From: Arcuatula senhousia
Taxonomy: Eukaryota > Mollusca > Bivalvia > Mytilida > Mytilidae
Assembly: GCA_963971305.1 (NCBI GenBank)
Contig: OZ020313.1
Coordinates: forward strand, 53,454,203 to 53,518,202
Length of the DNA stretch: 64,000 nucleotides
Direction of reading: 5' to 3'
The notes beneath the pieces were generated by a model. It did not search any database and was not told the DNA's origin. It was given only the letters and a program-made list of their open reading frames with translations. The position numbers and the translations under genes were made by a program. This document shows, one piece after another, positions 55,801-58,350 of this stretch; position 1 is the first letter of the stretch, and each line of letters starts with the position of its first letter.

Positions 55801-57759
55801 AGAAGACTCTCCTGTTTCCTGTACAAGGACGTTTTTCCAAGATGGTCAGGATTGTTACATCATGGACGCAAAGTCTTGTGGAAATATCGGGAGATACTTA
55901 AATGTTAGTATTGAAATAAAATCAAATACATATCACGTGGTCTTCTGGAAATATTGGAAGATTTATATAGAATATTATGTACTTTCCTTTTTGATACTAT
56001 CTATATCTAGGTGAGTATCAGACGAGTCCTGTAGGACGTATCAAAAAGGAAAGTATATAATATTCTTTTTATCGGTAATTAAAAAAAAACACACATTTAA
56101 CAAGTTTTCAGTACAATATTGTCACATGATGTCACAAATGACGTCACATTTCATCGCATGACGTCACAGTTATCAAGTGCTCCCATCTGATATTTTCTTG
56201 TATCACTGACTGTCTATGATACTTAAAAATATCAGGCATATGAGATCAAAGGAAAAAGCTGCTTATTACTGCTAATAAAATGTAAGCTATTGAAGAACTA
56301 TACGATACTTGTGAGTGGTATTTGTCCCAAAATACTACTTGACAGGCTGGTTGAAAATTTCACGAGCCGTATGGTGAGTGAAATTATCAGCCTCGAAAGT
56401 AGTATTTTTGGCAAATGCCACTCACAAGTATCGTATAGTTCTTTAATTCTACCAAATATCCTTTCTTTCAAATCAAAAACGTAATAATTAATGTTTCTAA
56501 ATGACTTTCTTTATGAGAGTAACATTGGTGTTATTTTGGCAGCCCTGATGTTATTTTGAAGATGCTCTGGAATTATTTATGGTTGAAAAATTTATACTCA
56601 AATTCAGAATAGTGGTACCTTTATAAGACACCAAGAGATTTGACAATTAGGTGTCTTAAGAGAAGAAAGAGGTCTAATATTAGGTCTGTGAAGTTGGTCA
56701 GTCATGAAACACTTGTTGAAGTATAACTCATAAAAAGAAAAGGAAATCAATTCAGGTAGAAATTGAAATGGATCAAACTGACCATTTGATCAGTAATTAT
56801 TTGACAGGTGAGATCCATTTAAATTCCTACCTAAATTGATATGCTTCATGATTTAATACTAACAACAGGTGCTTCATGGCTGACCAACTTCACTGACCTA
56901 ATATTAAACCTCTTTGTTCTCTTAAGCCACCTAATTGGCAAACCTGTTGGTGTCATTTAAATTCAATTTATAAAGGTACCACTATTCTGAATTTGAATAT
57001 AAATATTTTAGGGTAAGTTCTATGTGTACTATCATTTATATAATATAAGGTTTTTTGTCTTATTTCCAGCATTCCTGCACACCTAATGTGTTTGTACAGA
57101 ATGTTTTTGTTGATACACACGATCTACGCTTTCCTTGGGTGACATTTTGGGCTGGCCAGTAAGTTAATATAAGATATGAAATGATTGCAAATTACAGCAT
57201 TCATTACCACTGACTAAAGAACAGACACATATAAAATGTATCAAGTTGTACTCATTAGTCTCTAAGCTAGCTACATCAGTCCAAGAAGGCATGATTTTGA
57301 TATTCCAGCATGGTAAAAAACCACCCCTTTTCACTACTGTTCTATTAAAAGCATGATTTTTATTTTCATTGGATTTTAAATTTTACAAGTACCACGTTAA
57401 TACGAGATACCAGTATACCTCCTAAGCACTTCTCCTAATCTGCTCTACAGATTTTGATGAAACTTTACATGAAGAAAGTCCATCATATGAAGATGTGCAT
57501 GAAGTTCTAATATCATTAAGGGGAGATAATTTGACTTTAGGTTTTTTGGCAGTACCAAGTCCAATATGAAGCGGGCCTATTGTTTTGTGAGCTCACTCAT
57601 TACTTTTTGTTCATGGGTGTGTTTTTTTATTCCTATTACAGATACATCAGAGCAGGAACAGAACTTACATGGGATTATAACTACGAAGTTGGCAGTGTGC
57701 CAGGTAAAGTTCTCTACTGTTACTGTGGGTCTCCAGAATGTCGAGGGAGACTGCTATAA
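10844..57759 (+). CDS. SETDB1: Histone-lysine N-methyltransferase SETDB1 (eggless), 32 coding exons
   Basis: Nuclear enzyme that uses S-adenosylmethionine to trimethylate histone H3 lysine 9 for heterochromatin and transposon silencing, classically with ATF7IP and TRIM28-type recruiters. Exons are listed separately; joined they give 4017 nt (1338 aa), with every junction GT/AG and in phase. Domain order by residue: basic N-terminus 1-44; acidic/SIM-like 128-198; Q/G repeats ~231-280; triple Tudor ~309-549; linker with ARKST at 606-610; MBD ~715-810; pre-SET Cys cluster ~862-925; SET N-part ~945-1000; acidic insertion ~1000-1237; SET C-part 1237-1330 with NHSC and DYNYEVGSV; post-[11 protein letters not shown]. 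Catalytic NHSC, the aromatic DYNY and the post-SET zinc cysteines are present, so the enzyme looks active. The start is the least certain point: the frame is open upstream of 10844 to the acceptor at 10812. Introns hold most of the repeats in the window. Confidence 0.93.
11638..11880 (+). repeat. Repeat family C, 5' fragment
   Basis: 'acgaccgcaaaaaaaaaatg', 'gctgtcgtcgttgtcgtcg', and 'tttggtggtccccctttttt'-like sequence. Nested in the 11259-14247 element. Confidence 0.6.
12443..13652 (+). mobile_element. Family B element with ~145-bp tandem core
   Basis: Starts TTTTTAGCTCACATGTACCA, then 'cttggcgtccgtcttcgg'. Core units have 'ttgtcagatgacccct', 'tataggggttatggcccct' and 'tgttgcttgcttaaatgttc'. 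It ends GGCTCCTGGGAGCC. Closely related to 33812-35190. Confidence 0.82.
13757..13852. repeat. Perfect-looking long hairpin
   Basis: Arms of ~39 bp: GGTAGACCTTCGAAAACAAT... and its reverse complement ending ATTGTTTTCGAAGGTCTACC, with an ~18-nt loop. It lies near the right end of the 11259-14247 element. Confidence 0.9.
14254..14440 (-). other. tRNA-derived relics (SINE head or pseudo-tRNA)
   Basis: On the - strand there is a perfect-looking B-box-like GGTTCGAATCC near 14262-14274. Separately, TAGCGGAATGGTAAGCG (A-box-like) is followed by GGGTTAGATCCCA near 14370-14425. Stems do not close into a proper cloverleaf, so these are relics, not tRNA genes. Confidence 0.4.
14964..15119 (+). CDS. SETDB1: SETDB1 exon 2
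   Basis: Acceptor 'tttcag' and donor GTAAGT. It encodes residues 45-97 ([20 protein letters not shown]...), an acidic segment in the N-terminal region that precedes the coiled-coil-like part. Junction phases (1 in, 1 out) match exons 1 and 3. Confidence 0.82.
15163..16515. mobile_element. Possible ~1.35-kb element with short inverted ends
   Basis: 'tagcgagcatcgcagatgcg' at the left and 'cgatgctcgcta' at the right share only a 12-bp inverted repeat. The left block 'gagccctacggcattgtgca' has the look of a dispersed repeat. No TSD or ORF. Tentative. Confidence 0.3.
17264..17357 (+). CDS. SETDB1: SETDB1 exon 3
   Basis: Acceptor 'tctatag', donor GTTAGT. Residues 97-128 ([20 protein letters not shown]) form a charged helical stretch resembling the N-terminal coiled coil of vertebrate SETDB1. 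Confidence 0.82.
17616..18042 (-). mobile_element. 5'-truncated LINE with 15-bp target duplication
   Basis: ACAAATGCTACTTCT occurs at 17616-17630 and 18028-18042, flanking a 397-bp insertion. The left side begins with a T-run (the poly-A tail of a minus-strand element). The minus-strand frame 18027-17723 encodes the last ~100 aa of a LINE ORF2 (REIILGCD, then [20 protein letters not shown]). Textbook target-primed reverse transcription footprint, in SETDB1 intron 3. Confidence 0.92.
18328..18537 (+). CDS. SETDB1: SETDB1 exon 4
   Basis: Acceptor 'cttgaag', donor GTAGGT. Residues 128-198: an alanine/glutamate-rich helix, then [12 protein letters not shown], which looks like a SUMO-interacting motif with an acidic flank. 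The last 38 nt and the donor are tandemly duplicated just downstream (see 18500-18587). The first donor is the one that keeps phase with exon 5. Confidence 0.88.
18500..18587 (+). repeat. 44-bp tandem duplication of exon 4 tail plus splice donor
   Basis: Two identical 44-bp copies (18500-18543, 18544-18587), each made of the last 38 nt of exon 4 and GTAGGT. Reading through the first donor meets TAG at once (AGG TAG), so use of the second donor would truncate the protein. Confidence 0.95.
18902..19232 (+). CDS. SETDB1: SETDB1 exon 5 (Q/G-rich repeats)
   Basis: Acceptor 'tttcag', donor GTAAGT, phase 0 out. Residues 198-308. After [17 protein letters not shown] comes a run of four 12-residue repeats of the form KQ(A/V)QGGAQGFSP (19032-19175), low in complexity and likely disordered. 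It sits just before the Tudor region. Confidence 0.9.
19032..19175 (+). repeat. Coding minisatellite: four 36-bp units inside exon 5
   Basis: Four tandem 36-bp units in frame, encoding [36 protein letters not shown] and [12 protein letters not shown]. The last three are nearly identical, suggesting recent expansion. Confidence 0.92.
19270..19520 (+). repeat. Interspersed repeat, family H-like fragment
   Basis: Contains 'gtcacagcctcttgatattt', 'catatagcttcctagt', 'tagtactatatggtgtaaa' and 'gaagaccaccattc'. It shares all these blocks, in order, with 35990-36390. Confidence 0.6.
20049..20146 (+). CDS. SETDB1: SETDB1 exon 6
   Basis: Acceptor 'ttttcag', donor GTAAGT, phase 2 out. Residues 309-341 ([20 protein letters not shown]...) lead into the first Tudor domain. 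The 3' part of this exon plus its donor is the source of the long tandem array in the following intron. Confidence 0.87.
20089..21060 (+). repeat. 58-bp minisatellite made of exon 6 tail plus splice donor, ~17 copies
   Basis: The first copy is the end of exon 6 itself. About 16 further copies of a 58-bp unit follow. Each unit begins GTAAGTATGGAAACCTAACA, or the variants GTCATTATGG and GTAAATATGG, and ends in ACAATTATATTGA. The GTCATT variant recurs at intervals, hinting at higher-order structure. One unit near 20263 is internally deleted. Each GTAAGT is a potential 5' splice site. Confidence 0.95.
21299..21401 (+). CDS. SETDB1: SETDB1 exon 7 (Tudor 1)
   Basis: Acceptor 'attgcag', donor GTATGT, phase 0 out. 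Residues 341-375 with [10 protein letters not shown]...[10 protein letters not shown], the first Tudor barrel strand pattern of the SETDB1 triple Tudor. Confidence 0.9.
22067..22178 (+). CDS. SETDB1: SETDB1 exon 8 (Tudor 1, C-part)
   Basis: Acceptor 'ttgtag', donor GTAAGG. Residues 376-413 ([20 protein letters not shown]...), equivalent to the human 'KYKVKFDNKGKSLLSG' region, ending at VAVGTRII, which opens Tudor 2. Confidence 0.9.
22675..22756 (+). CDS. SETDB1: SETDB1 exon 9 (Tudor 2)
   Basis: Acceptor 'tttcag', donor GTAAGG. Residues 413-440 ([17 protein letters not shown]), a clear match to the second Tudor of SETDB1. The exon and donor are tandemly amplified in the following intron. Confidence 0.9.
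22687..23106 (+). repeat. 70-bp tandem array of exon 9 plus splice donor, ~6 copies
   Basis: The first unit is the exon 9 coding sequence. About five more copies of a 70-bp unit follow, each starting GTAAGGAATCTACAGCCTCA and ending CCAGTTCAG, with few changes between units. Read-through from the first donor meets TAA immediately (AGG TAA). Confidence 0.95.
23460..24651. mobile_element. TA-flanked MITE (~1.19 kb) with nested MITE
   Basis: Ends CCGTATATCGTTTTTTTT...CG(T/C)GT and its reverse complement ...AAAAAAAACTGATATACGG, each flanked by TA (23458-23459, 24652-24653), as for Tc1/mariner-type elements. Sub-terminal blocks 'attttcactat' and 'aaacacagcga' are repeated at both ends. The element at 23686-24244 is inserted inside it. 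Confidence 0.78.
23686..24244. mobile_element. TTAA-flanked MITE (~560 bp)
   Basis: Left end GGTAAGTGAGGACACCTG and right end CAGGTGTCCTCACTAACC form a TIR of about 18 bp with one mismatch. Both are flanked by TTAA (23682-23685, 24245-24248), the target of piggyBac-type transposons. No ORF. Confidence 0.75.
24767..24840 (+). CDS. SETDB1: SETDB1 exon 10 (Tudor 2, C-part)
   Basis: Acceptor 'tttcag', donor GTAAGT. Residues 440-465 ([19 protein letters not shown]), the conserved FFDDGYA strand of the SETDB1 Tudor 2 domain. Confidence 0.93.
25362..25559. mobile_element. TA-flanked ~200-bp MITE (TTTCGTGG type)
   Basis: Begins CTTTGGTTTCATTATTGTTC and ends ACGAAAATAAATGAATCCACAG, with TA on both sides (25360-25361, 25560-25561). 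A diverged copy of the element at 32472-32670. Confidence 0.75.
25794..25867 (+). CDS. SETDB1: SETDB1 exon 11
   Basis: Acceptor 'tttcag', donor GTAAAA (weak). Residues 465-489 ([20 protein letters not shown]...), the helix linking Tudor 2 and Tudor 3. Confidence 0.9.
26060..26640 (+). repeat. Repeat family C, 5'-truncated copy
   Basis: Shares 'tttttattgtattcctcaa', 'cattgctatgaggggtc', 'tttttatttgtggtccgat' and the 3' end 'ttgcggtcatatcatgctac' with the fuller copies at 39065-40293 and 43761-45014. ORFs within it are incidental. Confidence 0.75.
26760..26880 (+). repeat. Repeat family G fragment
   Basis: 'actgctggtcacattgaagg', 'ggctgctggctgccattgtg' and 'cgtacacttattccacacct', as at 63115-63230. 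Confidence 0.65.
26886..27469. mobile_element. TA-flanked MITE (TTTTCGCGG type, 584 bp)
   Basis: Left end CTGTAAACGTAGTAATTTTC and right end GAAAATTAATACGTTTACAG form a TIR of 20+ bp with one or two mismatches, flanked by TA (26884-26885, 27470-27471). Sub-terminal CCGCGAAAAT blocks repeat at both ends. No ORF. Confidence 0.85.
27627..27685 (+). CDS. SETDB1: SETDB1 exon 12 (Tudor 3 start)
   Basis: Acceptor 'ttacag', donor GTAAGA. Residues 490-509 ([20 protein letters not shown]), matching human '[20 protein letters not shown]'. The short 59-nt exon fits both neighbouring phases. Confidence 0.94.
27762..30224 (+). mobile_element. Family B hairpin-ended element with ~503-bp tandem core
   Basis: Starts TTTAGCTCACCTGACCCGAA with a hairpin (AGCTCACCTGACC / GGTCATGTGAGCT), then a (GTCC/GTC)n tract. 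It ends with the hairpin GGCTCCTGGGAGCC followed by TCTTGT. The core holds about four ~503-bp units; those starting near 28245, 28748 and 29250 are nearly identical, which is why the same 63-78 aa ORFs recur. No protein-coding content. Hairpin at the 3' end, lack of target duplication and a microsatellite/tandem core fit Helitron/Helentron-type non-autonomous elements; that class is inference. Confidence 0.78.
30226..30384. repeat. Inner inverted repeat of the split MITE
   Basis: CAGTTATTGCAGCCATATTG at the left is matched by its reverse complement at 30365-30384 (CAATATGGCTGCAATAACTG). The interior is ~110 bp without an ORF. Confidence 0.85.
30432..30600 (+). repeat. Repeat family F fragment
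   Basis: 'tataccctgcaacacaaagt' then '(tctg)n' and 'tccgtcccccaaaggtttctg': a short hairpin-start element of the same general design as families A-E. Seen once in the window. Confidence 0.5.
30899..31025. mobile_element. 127-bp foldback MITE
   Basis: GTTCAATTAATTACCATGTC(TTAA) at the left and its exact reverse complement at 31002-31025. The interior contains the hairpin 'cctttcggccaaaggccttcttcag'. Confidence 0.85.
31329..31449 (+). CDS. SETDB1: SETDB1 exon 13 (Tudor 3)
   Basis: Acceptor 'ttacag', donor GTAAGT, phase 0 out. Residues 509-549 ([20 protein letters not shown], then [14 protein letters not shown]), the conserved end of the triple Tudor module. Confidence 0.94.
31785..32010 (+). 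repeat. Repeat family H copy
   Basis: 'gtgaaaaatccaggttataa', 'gttttctcagcaactatt', 'cagccacttgatatttg' and 'gtcccataatgtgggatt'. The same family is at 41262-41620 and, inverted, at 62165-62300. Confidence 0.7.
32472..32670. mobile_element. TA-flanked 199-bp MITE
   Basis: CTGTGGTTTCATTATTATTC at the left and GAAAATAAATGAATTCACAG at the right, with TA on both sides (32470-32471, 32671-32672). Internal CCACGAAATTT and AATTTTCGTGG blocks. Relatives at 25362-25559, ~42206-42382 and ~54772-54850. Confidence 0.85.
32727..32844 (+). CDS. SETDB1: SETDB1 exon 14
   Basis: Acceptor 'atcttag', donor GTAAAT. Residues 550-589 ([27 protein letters not shown]), matching the human post-Tudor 'GPVVQYT' segment. 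Confidence 0.88.
33335..33526 (+). CDS. SETDB1: SETDB1 exon 15 (linker with histone H3-like ARKST)
   Basis: Acceptor 'attcag', donor GTCAGT. Residues 589-653. It contains [17 protein letters not shown], in which ARKST (33385-33399) is identical to H3 residues 7-11; Lys608 corresponds to H3K9. The rest is a charged, Ser/Gln-rich linker ending [11 protein letters not shown]... Confidence 0.92.
33812..35190 (+). mobile_element. Family B element with ~145-bp tandem core
   Basis: Starts TTTTTAGCTCACCTGGACCA with its hairpin (GGACCAAAGGTCC), then a (GTC)n tract at about 33862-33912. The core has ~7 units containing 'gaagttgtcagatgacccct' and 'tataggggttacggcccct'. It ends GGCTCCTGGGAGCCTCTTGT, 27 bp before exon 16. 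Confidence 0.85.
35218..35316 (+). CDS. SETDB1: SETDB1 exon 16
   Basis: Acceptor 'ttacag', donor GTAAGT. Residues 653-686 ([20 protein letters not shown]...), Ser-rich linker. The splice acceptor is only 27 bp beyond the end of the family B element. Confidence 0.86.
35990..36390 (+). repeat. Interspersed repeat, family H-like fragment
   Basis: Same blocks as 19270-19520 ('caggtcacagccttttgata', 'tagtactatatggtgtaaa', 'gaagaccaccattc') interrupted by ~220 bp of other sequence at about 36085-36295. Confidence 0.55.
36532..36603 (+). CDS. SETDB1: SETDB1 exon 17
   Basis: Acceptor 'ttatag', donor GTAAGT, phase 1 out. Residues 686-710 ([20 protein letters not shown]). Its 3' part and donor are duplicated downstream. 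Confidence 0.86.
36563..36690 (+). repeat. 64-bp tandem duplication of exon 17 tail plus donor
   Basis: Copies at 36563-36626 and 36627-36690, differing at about three positions, with a few bases of a third start. Each carries GTAAGTTTTAG. Read-through from the first donor reaches TAG within a few codons. Confidence 0.93.
37327..37432 (+). CDS. SETDB1: SETDB1 exon 18 (start of MBD region)
   Basis: Acceptor 'ttatag', donor GTAAGA. Residues 710-745 ([30 protein letters not shown]), equivalent to human 'HVCSYTCLSR...KNPLLVPLLYDFRR'. Confidence 0.93.
37517..37745 (+). repeat. Repeat family A, single-unit fragment
   Basis: 'ctcctcacaaacctcaaatg', 'gatgaaactttacatgaata', 'ggggagataattggactt' and 'ggggggttccttttg'. 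Confidence 0.65.
37749..38585 (+). repeat. Hairpin-start element with ~140-bp tandem core
   Basis: Begins 'taagctcaccacacaaaagtg' and 'gtggtacccccggtgtcgg'. It then has about five ~140-bp units with 'gatgctggctgtgac', 'gcatggatgaccacttacag' and 'aatgcatgctt', and ends 'gcaatgaggtgagcttcgta'. The general layout is like family B but the sequence is unrelated. Confidence 0.7.
38649..38832 (+). CDS. SETDB1: SETDB1 exon 19 (methyl-CpG-binding-like domain)
   Basis: Acceptor 'tttccag', donor GTAAGT, phase 0 out. Residues 745-806 ([20 protein letters not shown] then [20 protein letters not shown]), the TAM/MBD-like domain that precedes pre-SET in SETDB1. Confidence 0.95.
39065..40293 (+). mobile_element. 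Repeat family C, full-length-looking copy
   Basis: Starts TATGCGACCGCAAAATTTTT with a hairpin (GACCGCAAAA / TTTTTGCGATC), then a (GTCGTT)n tract. Two long internal units contain 'tggtatttggggtttgtggcc'-like, 'tttgtggtccgattttg' and 'tttttcattggaatc'. It ends TTGCGGTCGTATCATGCTGC then GCTCGGCATAGC. Confidence 0.8.
40931..41116 (+). CDS. SETDB1: SETDB1 exon 20 (MBD end / pre-SET start)
   Basis: Acceptor 'tttcag', donor GTAAGG, phase 0. Residues 807-868 ([20 protein letters not shown]..., then [19 protein letters not shown]), giving the first zinc cysteines CCDC and C of the pre-SET cluster. Confidence 0.95.
41262..41620 (+). repeat. Repeat family H copy (two units)
   Basis: 'ggtttcatggagtgaaaaat', then two units with 'cagttttctcagcaactact', 'tttgatatttggtatacag' and 'ctacttcctgtt'. 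Confidence 0.7.
41956..42077 (+). CDS. SETDB1: SETDB1 exon 21 (pre-SET)
   Basis: Acceptor 'ttatag', donor GTAGGT. Residues 869-909 ([30 protein letters not shown]), pre-SET zinc ligands C-x-C...C. Confidence 0.95.
42206..42382. mobile_element. Degenerate copy of the TTTCGTGG-type MITE
   Basis: 'tgtggtatcaattttcgtgg' at the left and 'tttatacccacagta' at the right; diverged relative of the 32472-32670 element. Confidence 0.5.
42525..42935 (+). repeat. Repeat family E
   Basis: Starts with the hairpin 'tatgcccccgcaacaacatg' / 'tcgggggca' and a GTCCGTCC tract, followed by two ~150-bp units with 'tcaagctttttcag', 'catgagaatgatttaaaac' and 'gtctgacatctacttcctgt'. The 96-98 aa ORFs inside are incidental. 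Confidence 0.75.
43026..43130 (+). CDS. SETDB1: SETDB1 exon 22 (pre-SET end)
   Basis: Acceptor 'tttcag', donor GTAAGT. Residues 909-944 ([20 protein letters not shown], then [12 protein letters not shown]), the second half of the pre-SET zinc cluster. Confidence 0.96.
43514..43607 (+). CDS. SETDB1: SETDB1 exon 23 (SET N-terminal part)
   Basis: Acceptor 'ttatag', donor GTGAGC, phase 0 out. Residues 944-975 ([31 protein letters not shown]), with the SET GWG motif for S-adenosylmethionine binding. Confidence 0.96.
43761..45014 (+). mobile_element. Repeat family C, full-length-looking copy
   Basis: TATACGACCGCAAAATTTTT hairpin start, a (GTC)n tract at about 43806-43853, two internal units, and 3' end TTGCGGTCGTATCATGCTGC then GCTCGGCGTAGC. 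Aligns throughout with 39065-40293. Confidence 0.82.
45466..45855 (+). CDS. Transposon-borne PHD-finger protein (ING-like C4HC3)
   Basis: ATG at 45466 ([15 protein letters not shown]), stop at 45853-45855, 129 aa. An acidic N-terminus is followed by a PHD finger at residues ~28-75: [14 protein letters not shown], then DLEWFHREC and NWVCDEC. Spacing C-x-C ... C-x4-C-x5-H-x2-C ... W-x-C-x2-C is that of ING-type PHD fingers, which read the H3 N-terminal tail; the EWFH aromatic is present. After KPKKKTKG the sequence looks like intron or non-coding, so the true C-terminus may be spliced elsewhere. It is in sense orientation to SETDB1 but belongs to the transposon. No named gene recognised. Confidence 0.8.
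   Translation: MAIIEEIEVTEDEINKIMNEDDSCTEIYCYCCTPADENMIKCNNKNCDLEWFHRECTGFSLETDPPKNWVCDECKPKKKTKGYHLIFNSFSFACFQTSRSTYTLVLVVLKETKRQHIYNMYNNFIGRSK
46158..46371 (-). pseudogene. Probable further exon of the same transposon gene
   Basis: Minus-strand open stretch with [20 protein letters not shown] and [19 protein letters not shown], ending in TAA near 46160. It has the composition of real coding sequence and lies downstream of the RAG1-N-like segment in the same orientation. I recall similar 'VRH..C..L......C' modules in transposon proteins but cannot name the domain. Confidence 0.45.
46459..46940 (-). pseudogene. Decayed transposon gene resembling the RAG1 N-terminal zinc region
   Basis: Translation starts from ATG 46940-46938. 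The first frame gives [18 protein letters not shown] and stops after ~33 codons. A one-base shift at an A6 run near 46845 opens a second frame through [31 protein letters not shown] and [14 protein letters not shown], to a stop at 46459. The ligand order LCRICGN ... D(I/V)..D...P..C..C ... H-x3-C-x2-C is that of the RAG1 region upstream of the RING finger, also known from the molluscan N-RAG-TP transposon. Assignment is by motif memory only. The frame break means this copy is inactive, unless it is an assembly error. Confidence 0.7.
47788..47975 (+). CDS. SETDB1: SETDB1 exon 24 (SET, then acidic insertion)
   Basis: Acceptor 'acatag', donor GTGAGT, phase 2 out. Residues 976-1038: [20 protein letters not shown] continues the SET fold, then [13 protein letters not shown]... 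and a long Glu/Asp/Ser-rich run begin the bifurcating insertion. No lysine follows KEGYESD in this exon. The exon tail and donor are amplified in the next intron. Confidence 0.94.
47934..48760 (+). repeat. 42-bp minisatellite made of exon 24 tail plus donor, ~19 copies
   Basis: Unit: GTGAGTGGGAGGGGCTAATC, then TGTCTCACAATGAATCTGAT and AG. The first unit overlaps exon 24. Because 42 is a multiple of 3, open frames of 114 aa (+) and 134 aa (-) appear; these are artefacts of the repeat. Reading out of exon 24 meets TGA at the first donor (AGG TGA). Confidence 0.95.
49063..49125 (+). CDS. SETDB1: SETDB1 exon 25
   Basis: Acceptor 'gttgcag', donor GTATGT, phase 2 in and out. Residues 1038-1059 ([20 protein letters not shown]), inside the SET insertion. 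Confidence 0.87.
49228..49945 (+). repeat. Repeat family D
   Basis: Begins 'tattccctctagtaagagag', 'ggggctatattgcaatcacc' and a (GTCC/GTCT)n tract. About four ~170-bp units follow with 'cttctactggatgga', 'cagcatgatgagtta' and 'tctacttcctg'. It ends 'gcttagcacgacttagtgca' and 'accccttgtt'. Confidence 0.75.
50395..50735 (+). repeat. Repeat family D, shorter copy
   Basis: 'tatatacctactcataaagg', 'gcaaccaccttgtctgtcc', and end 'tggcatgatatagtgcaaca' then 'cctagtta'; same layout as 49228-49945. Confidence 0.65.
50817..50915 (+). CDS. SETDB1: SETDB1 exon 26
   Basis: Acceptor 'ttacag', donor GTAGGC. Residues 1059-1092 ([20 protein letters not shown]), basic stretch that aligns with human 'ATRRQTRGQKENG' in the insertion. 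Confidence 0.88.
51033..52094 (+). mobile_element. Family B element with ~500-bp core units
   Basis: Starts CTTTAGCTAACCTGACCTGA and has a GTCCGTCC tract. Two core units match the 28-30 kb copy. A run of 20 G lies at 51268-51287. It ends GGCTCCTGGGAGCCTCTTGT near 52094. Confidence 0.82.
52672..53562 (+). mobile_element. Repeat family A, most complete copy
   Basis: Starts 'tataccccccgcaaacaaag' / 'tttgggggggtata' hairpin and (GTCT)n. Four to five ~170-bp units follow, the middle ones nearly identical. It ends 'agcggggggtatccttttgt', 'gagctcgctcacagtattac' and 'ttgtta'. Confidence 0.85.
53955..54208 (+). CDS. SETDB1: SETDB1 exon 27
   Basis: Acceptor 'ggttgtag' at 53954 with a good pyrimidine tract; a second in-frame AG at 53969 would shorten the exon by 15 nt. 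Donor GTAGGT. Residues 1092-1177 ([20 protein letters not shown]...), with [11 protein letters not shown] as a SUMO-interacting-motif-like site and a Ser-rich acidic tail. The antisense 93-aa ORF over it is a shadow. Confidence 0.85.
54490..54555 (+). CDS. SETDB1: SETDB1 exon 28
   Basis: Acceptor 'atactag', donor GTAAGG. Residues 1177-1199 ([20 protein letters not shown]), SET insertion. 66 nt, phase 1 on both sides. Confidence 0.85.
54953..55066 (+). CDS. SETDB1: SETDB1 exon 29
   Basis: Acceptor 'ctttcag', donor GTAAAA. Residues 1199-1237 ([20 protein letters not shown], then [12 protein letters not shown]), end of the SET insertion. The longer open frame past 55066 reads into the intron. 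Confidence 0.88.
55619..55649 (-). other. Hammerhead-like motif (CTGATGA-hairpin-GAAAC)
   Basis: On the - strand: CTGATGACGGCAG, loop ATAA, CTGCCGAAAC. This resembles the hammerhead core CUGAUGA...GAAA, as found in Penelope-like retroelements, but stem II closure is irregular and no stem I/III was verified. Confidence 0.3.
55803..55903 (+). CDS. SETDB1: SETDB1 exon 30 (SET C-terminal part)
   Basis: Acceptor 'ttgtag', donor GTTAGT, phase 0 out. Residues 1237-1270 ([26 protein letters not shown]), matching human 'QFYDGEESCYIIDAKLEGNLGRYLN'. The exon ends exactly after Asn of the catalytic NHSC. Confidence 0.96.
56293..56443. mobile_element. ~150-bp foldback MITE
   Basis: AAGAACTATACGATACTTGT(GAGTGG) at the left is exactly mirrored at 56418-56443. 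Inner blocks 'aaaatactact' / 'agtagtattttt' also pair, so most of the element is palindromic. Confidence 0.85.
56590..57008. mobile_element. ~420-bp near-palindromic foldback element in intron 30
   Basis: Arms of about 200 bp. The left arm has AAATTCAGAATAGTGGTACC, AGGTCTAATATTAGGTC and GAAGTTGGTCAGTCATGAA. Their reverse complements appear in reverse order on the right (GGTACCACTATTCTGAATTT etc.). The centre lies near 56790-56800. Its right end is ~60 bp from the exon 31 acceptor. Confidence 0.88.
57070..57158 (+). CDS. SETDB1: SETDB1 exon 31 (catalytic HSC, SET)
   Basis: Acceptor 'ttccag', donor GTAAGT. Residues 1271-1300 ([29 protein letters not shown]). It supplies His and Cys of NHSC and the SET core strand. 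Confidence 0.97.
57395..57610 (+). repeat. Repeat family A, single-unit copy next to exon 32
   Basis: 'tgatgaaactttacatgaag', 'catcatatgaagatgtgcat', 'ggggagataatttgacttt' and 'tgtgagctcactcattactt'. Its end is ~30 bp from the exon 32 acceptor. Confidence 0.7.
57642..57759 (+). CDS. SETDB1: SETDB1 exon 32 (SET end, post-SET, stop)
   Basis: Acceptor 'ttacag'. Residues 1300-1338 ([19 protein letters not shown], then [14 protein letters not shown]) and TAA at 57757-57759. DYNY contributes the active-site tyrosine, and CYCGSPEC is the post-SET zinc site. It ends in RGRLL, as in vertebrate SETDB1. Confidence 0.97.
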
Positions 57760-58350
57760 GATGGACGCCAAGAGAGACTGCTATCATGGAGAAAACCAAT
57801 CTGTTTTTGAGTTACAATGTTAAATATTGATGGAAGAAAGACTAAGAATGAGAATGAATTTGATGGATAAATATCGGTGTTTGGAAATTGTCAGGTATGG
57901 ATCTCAGGATCACAGAATTAATATGAAATAGAATGTGAACGAAGAAATCTGTTGTACAGCTTCAGTTGTAGAACATGTAATAGAACACTACCTTAGTGAT
58001 CTATGGTGAATGACAAAGAAAGGACATGGCAAATGTGGAAATATAAAATTATGTTGTTAGTTTATATTGATTGCAAACATTTTTGCTGTTTTAAAATCTT
58101 TAGAGAGGGGCCATATTTTCATTGTGCTTTACCTTGTACTGTAAGTGGATAAAAAATGAGACTATTCTATCACCATTGCTAGAATAATCCATCTATGAAC
58201 ATGAAAAATTTGTAGTAATCGTGAAGTCATAAACGTGTTCATTCTTTAAATTTGTGAAAATTATGTGTAGAATAAAATGAATTGAACACATCTTAAACGA
58301 TTTTAGTATAATTGACTGAAAATCTAACACGAAATAAAGATGTTGGTTAA
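57760..58350 (+). other. SETDB1: SETDB1 3' untranslated region
   Basis: AT-rich, without coding potential. AATAAA hexamers lie at 58271-58276 and 58333-58338; the T-rich sequence after 58360 fits a downstream element. The exact cleavage site is inferred. Confidence 0.65.
58333..58338 (+). terminator. Polyadenylation signal AATAAA
   Basis: Canonical hexamer ~575 nt after the stop codon, followed by a T-rich run at 58376-58383. An earlier AATAAA at 58271-58276 could be an alternative. Confidence 0.55.
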
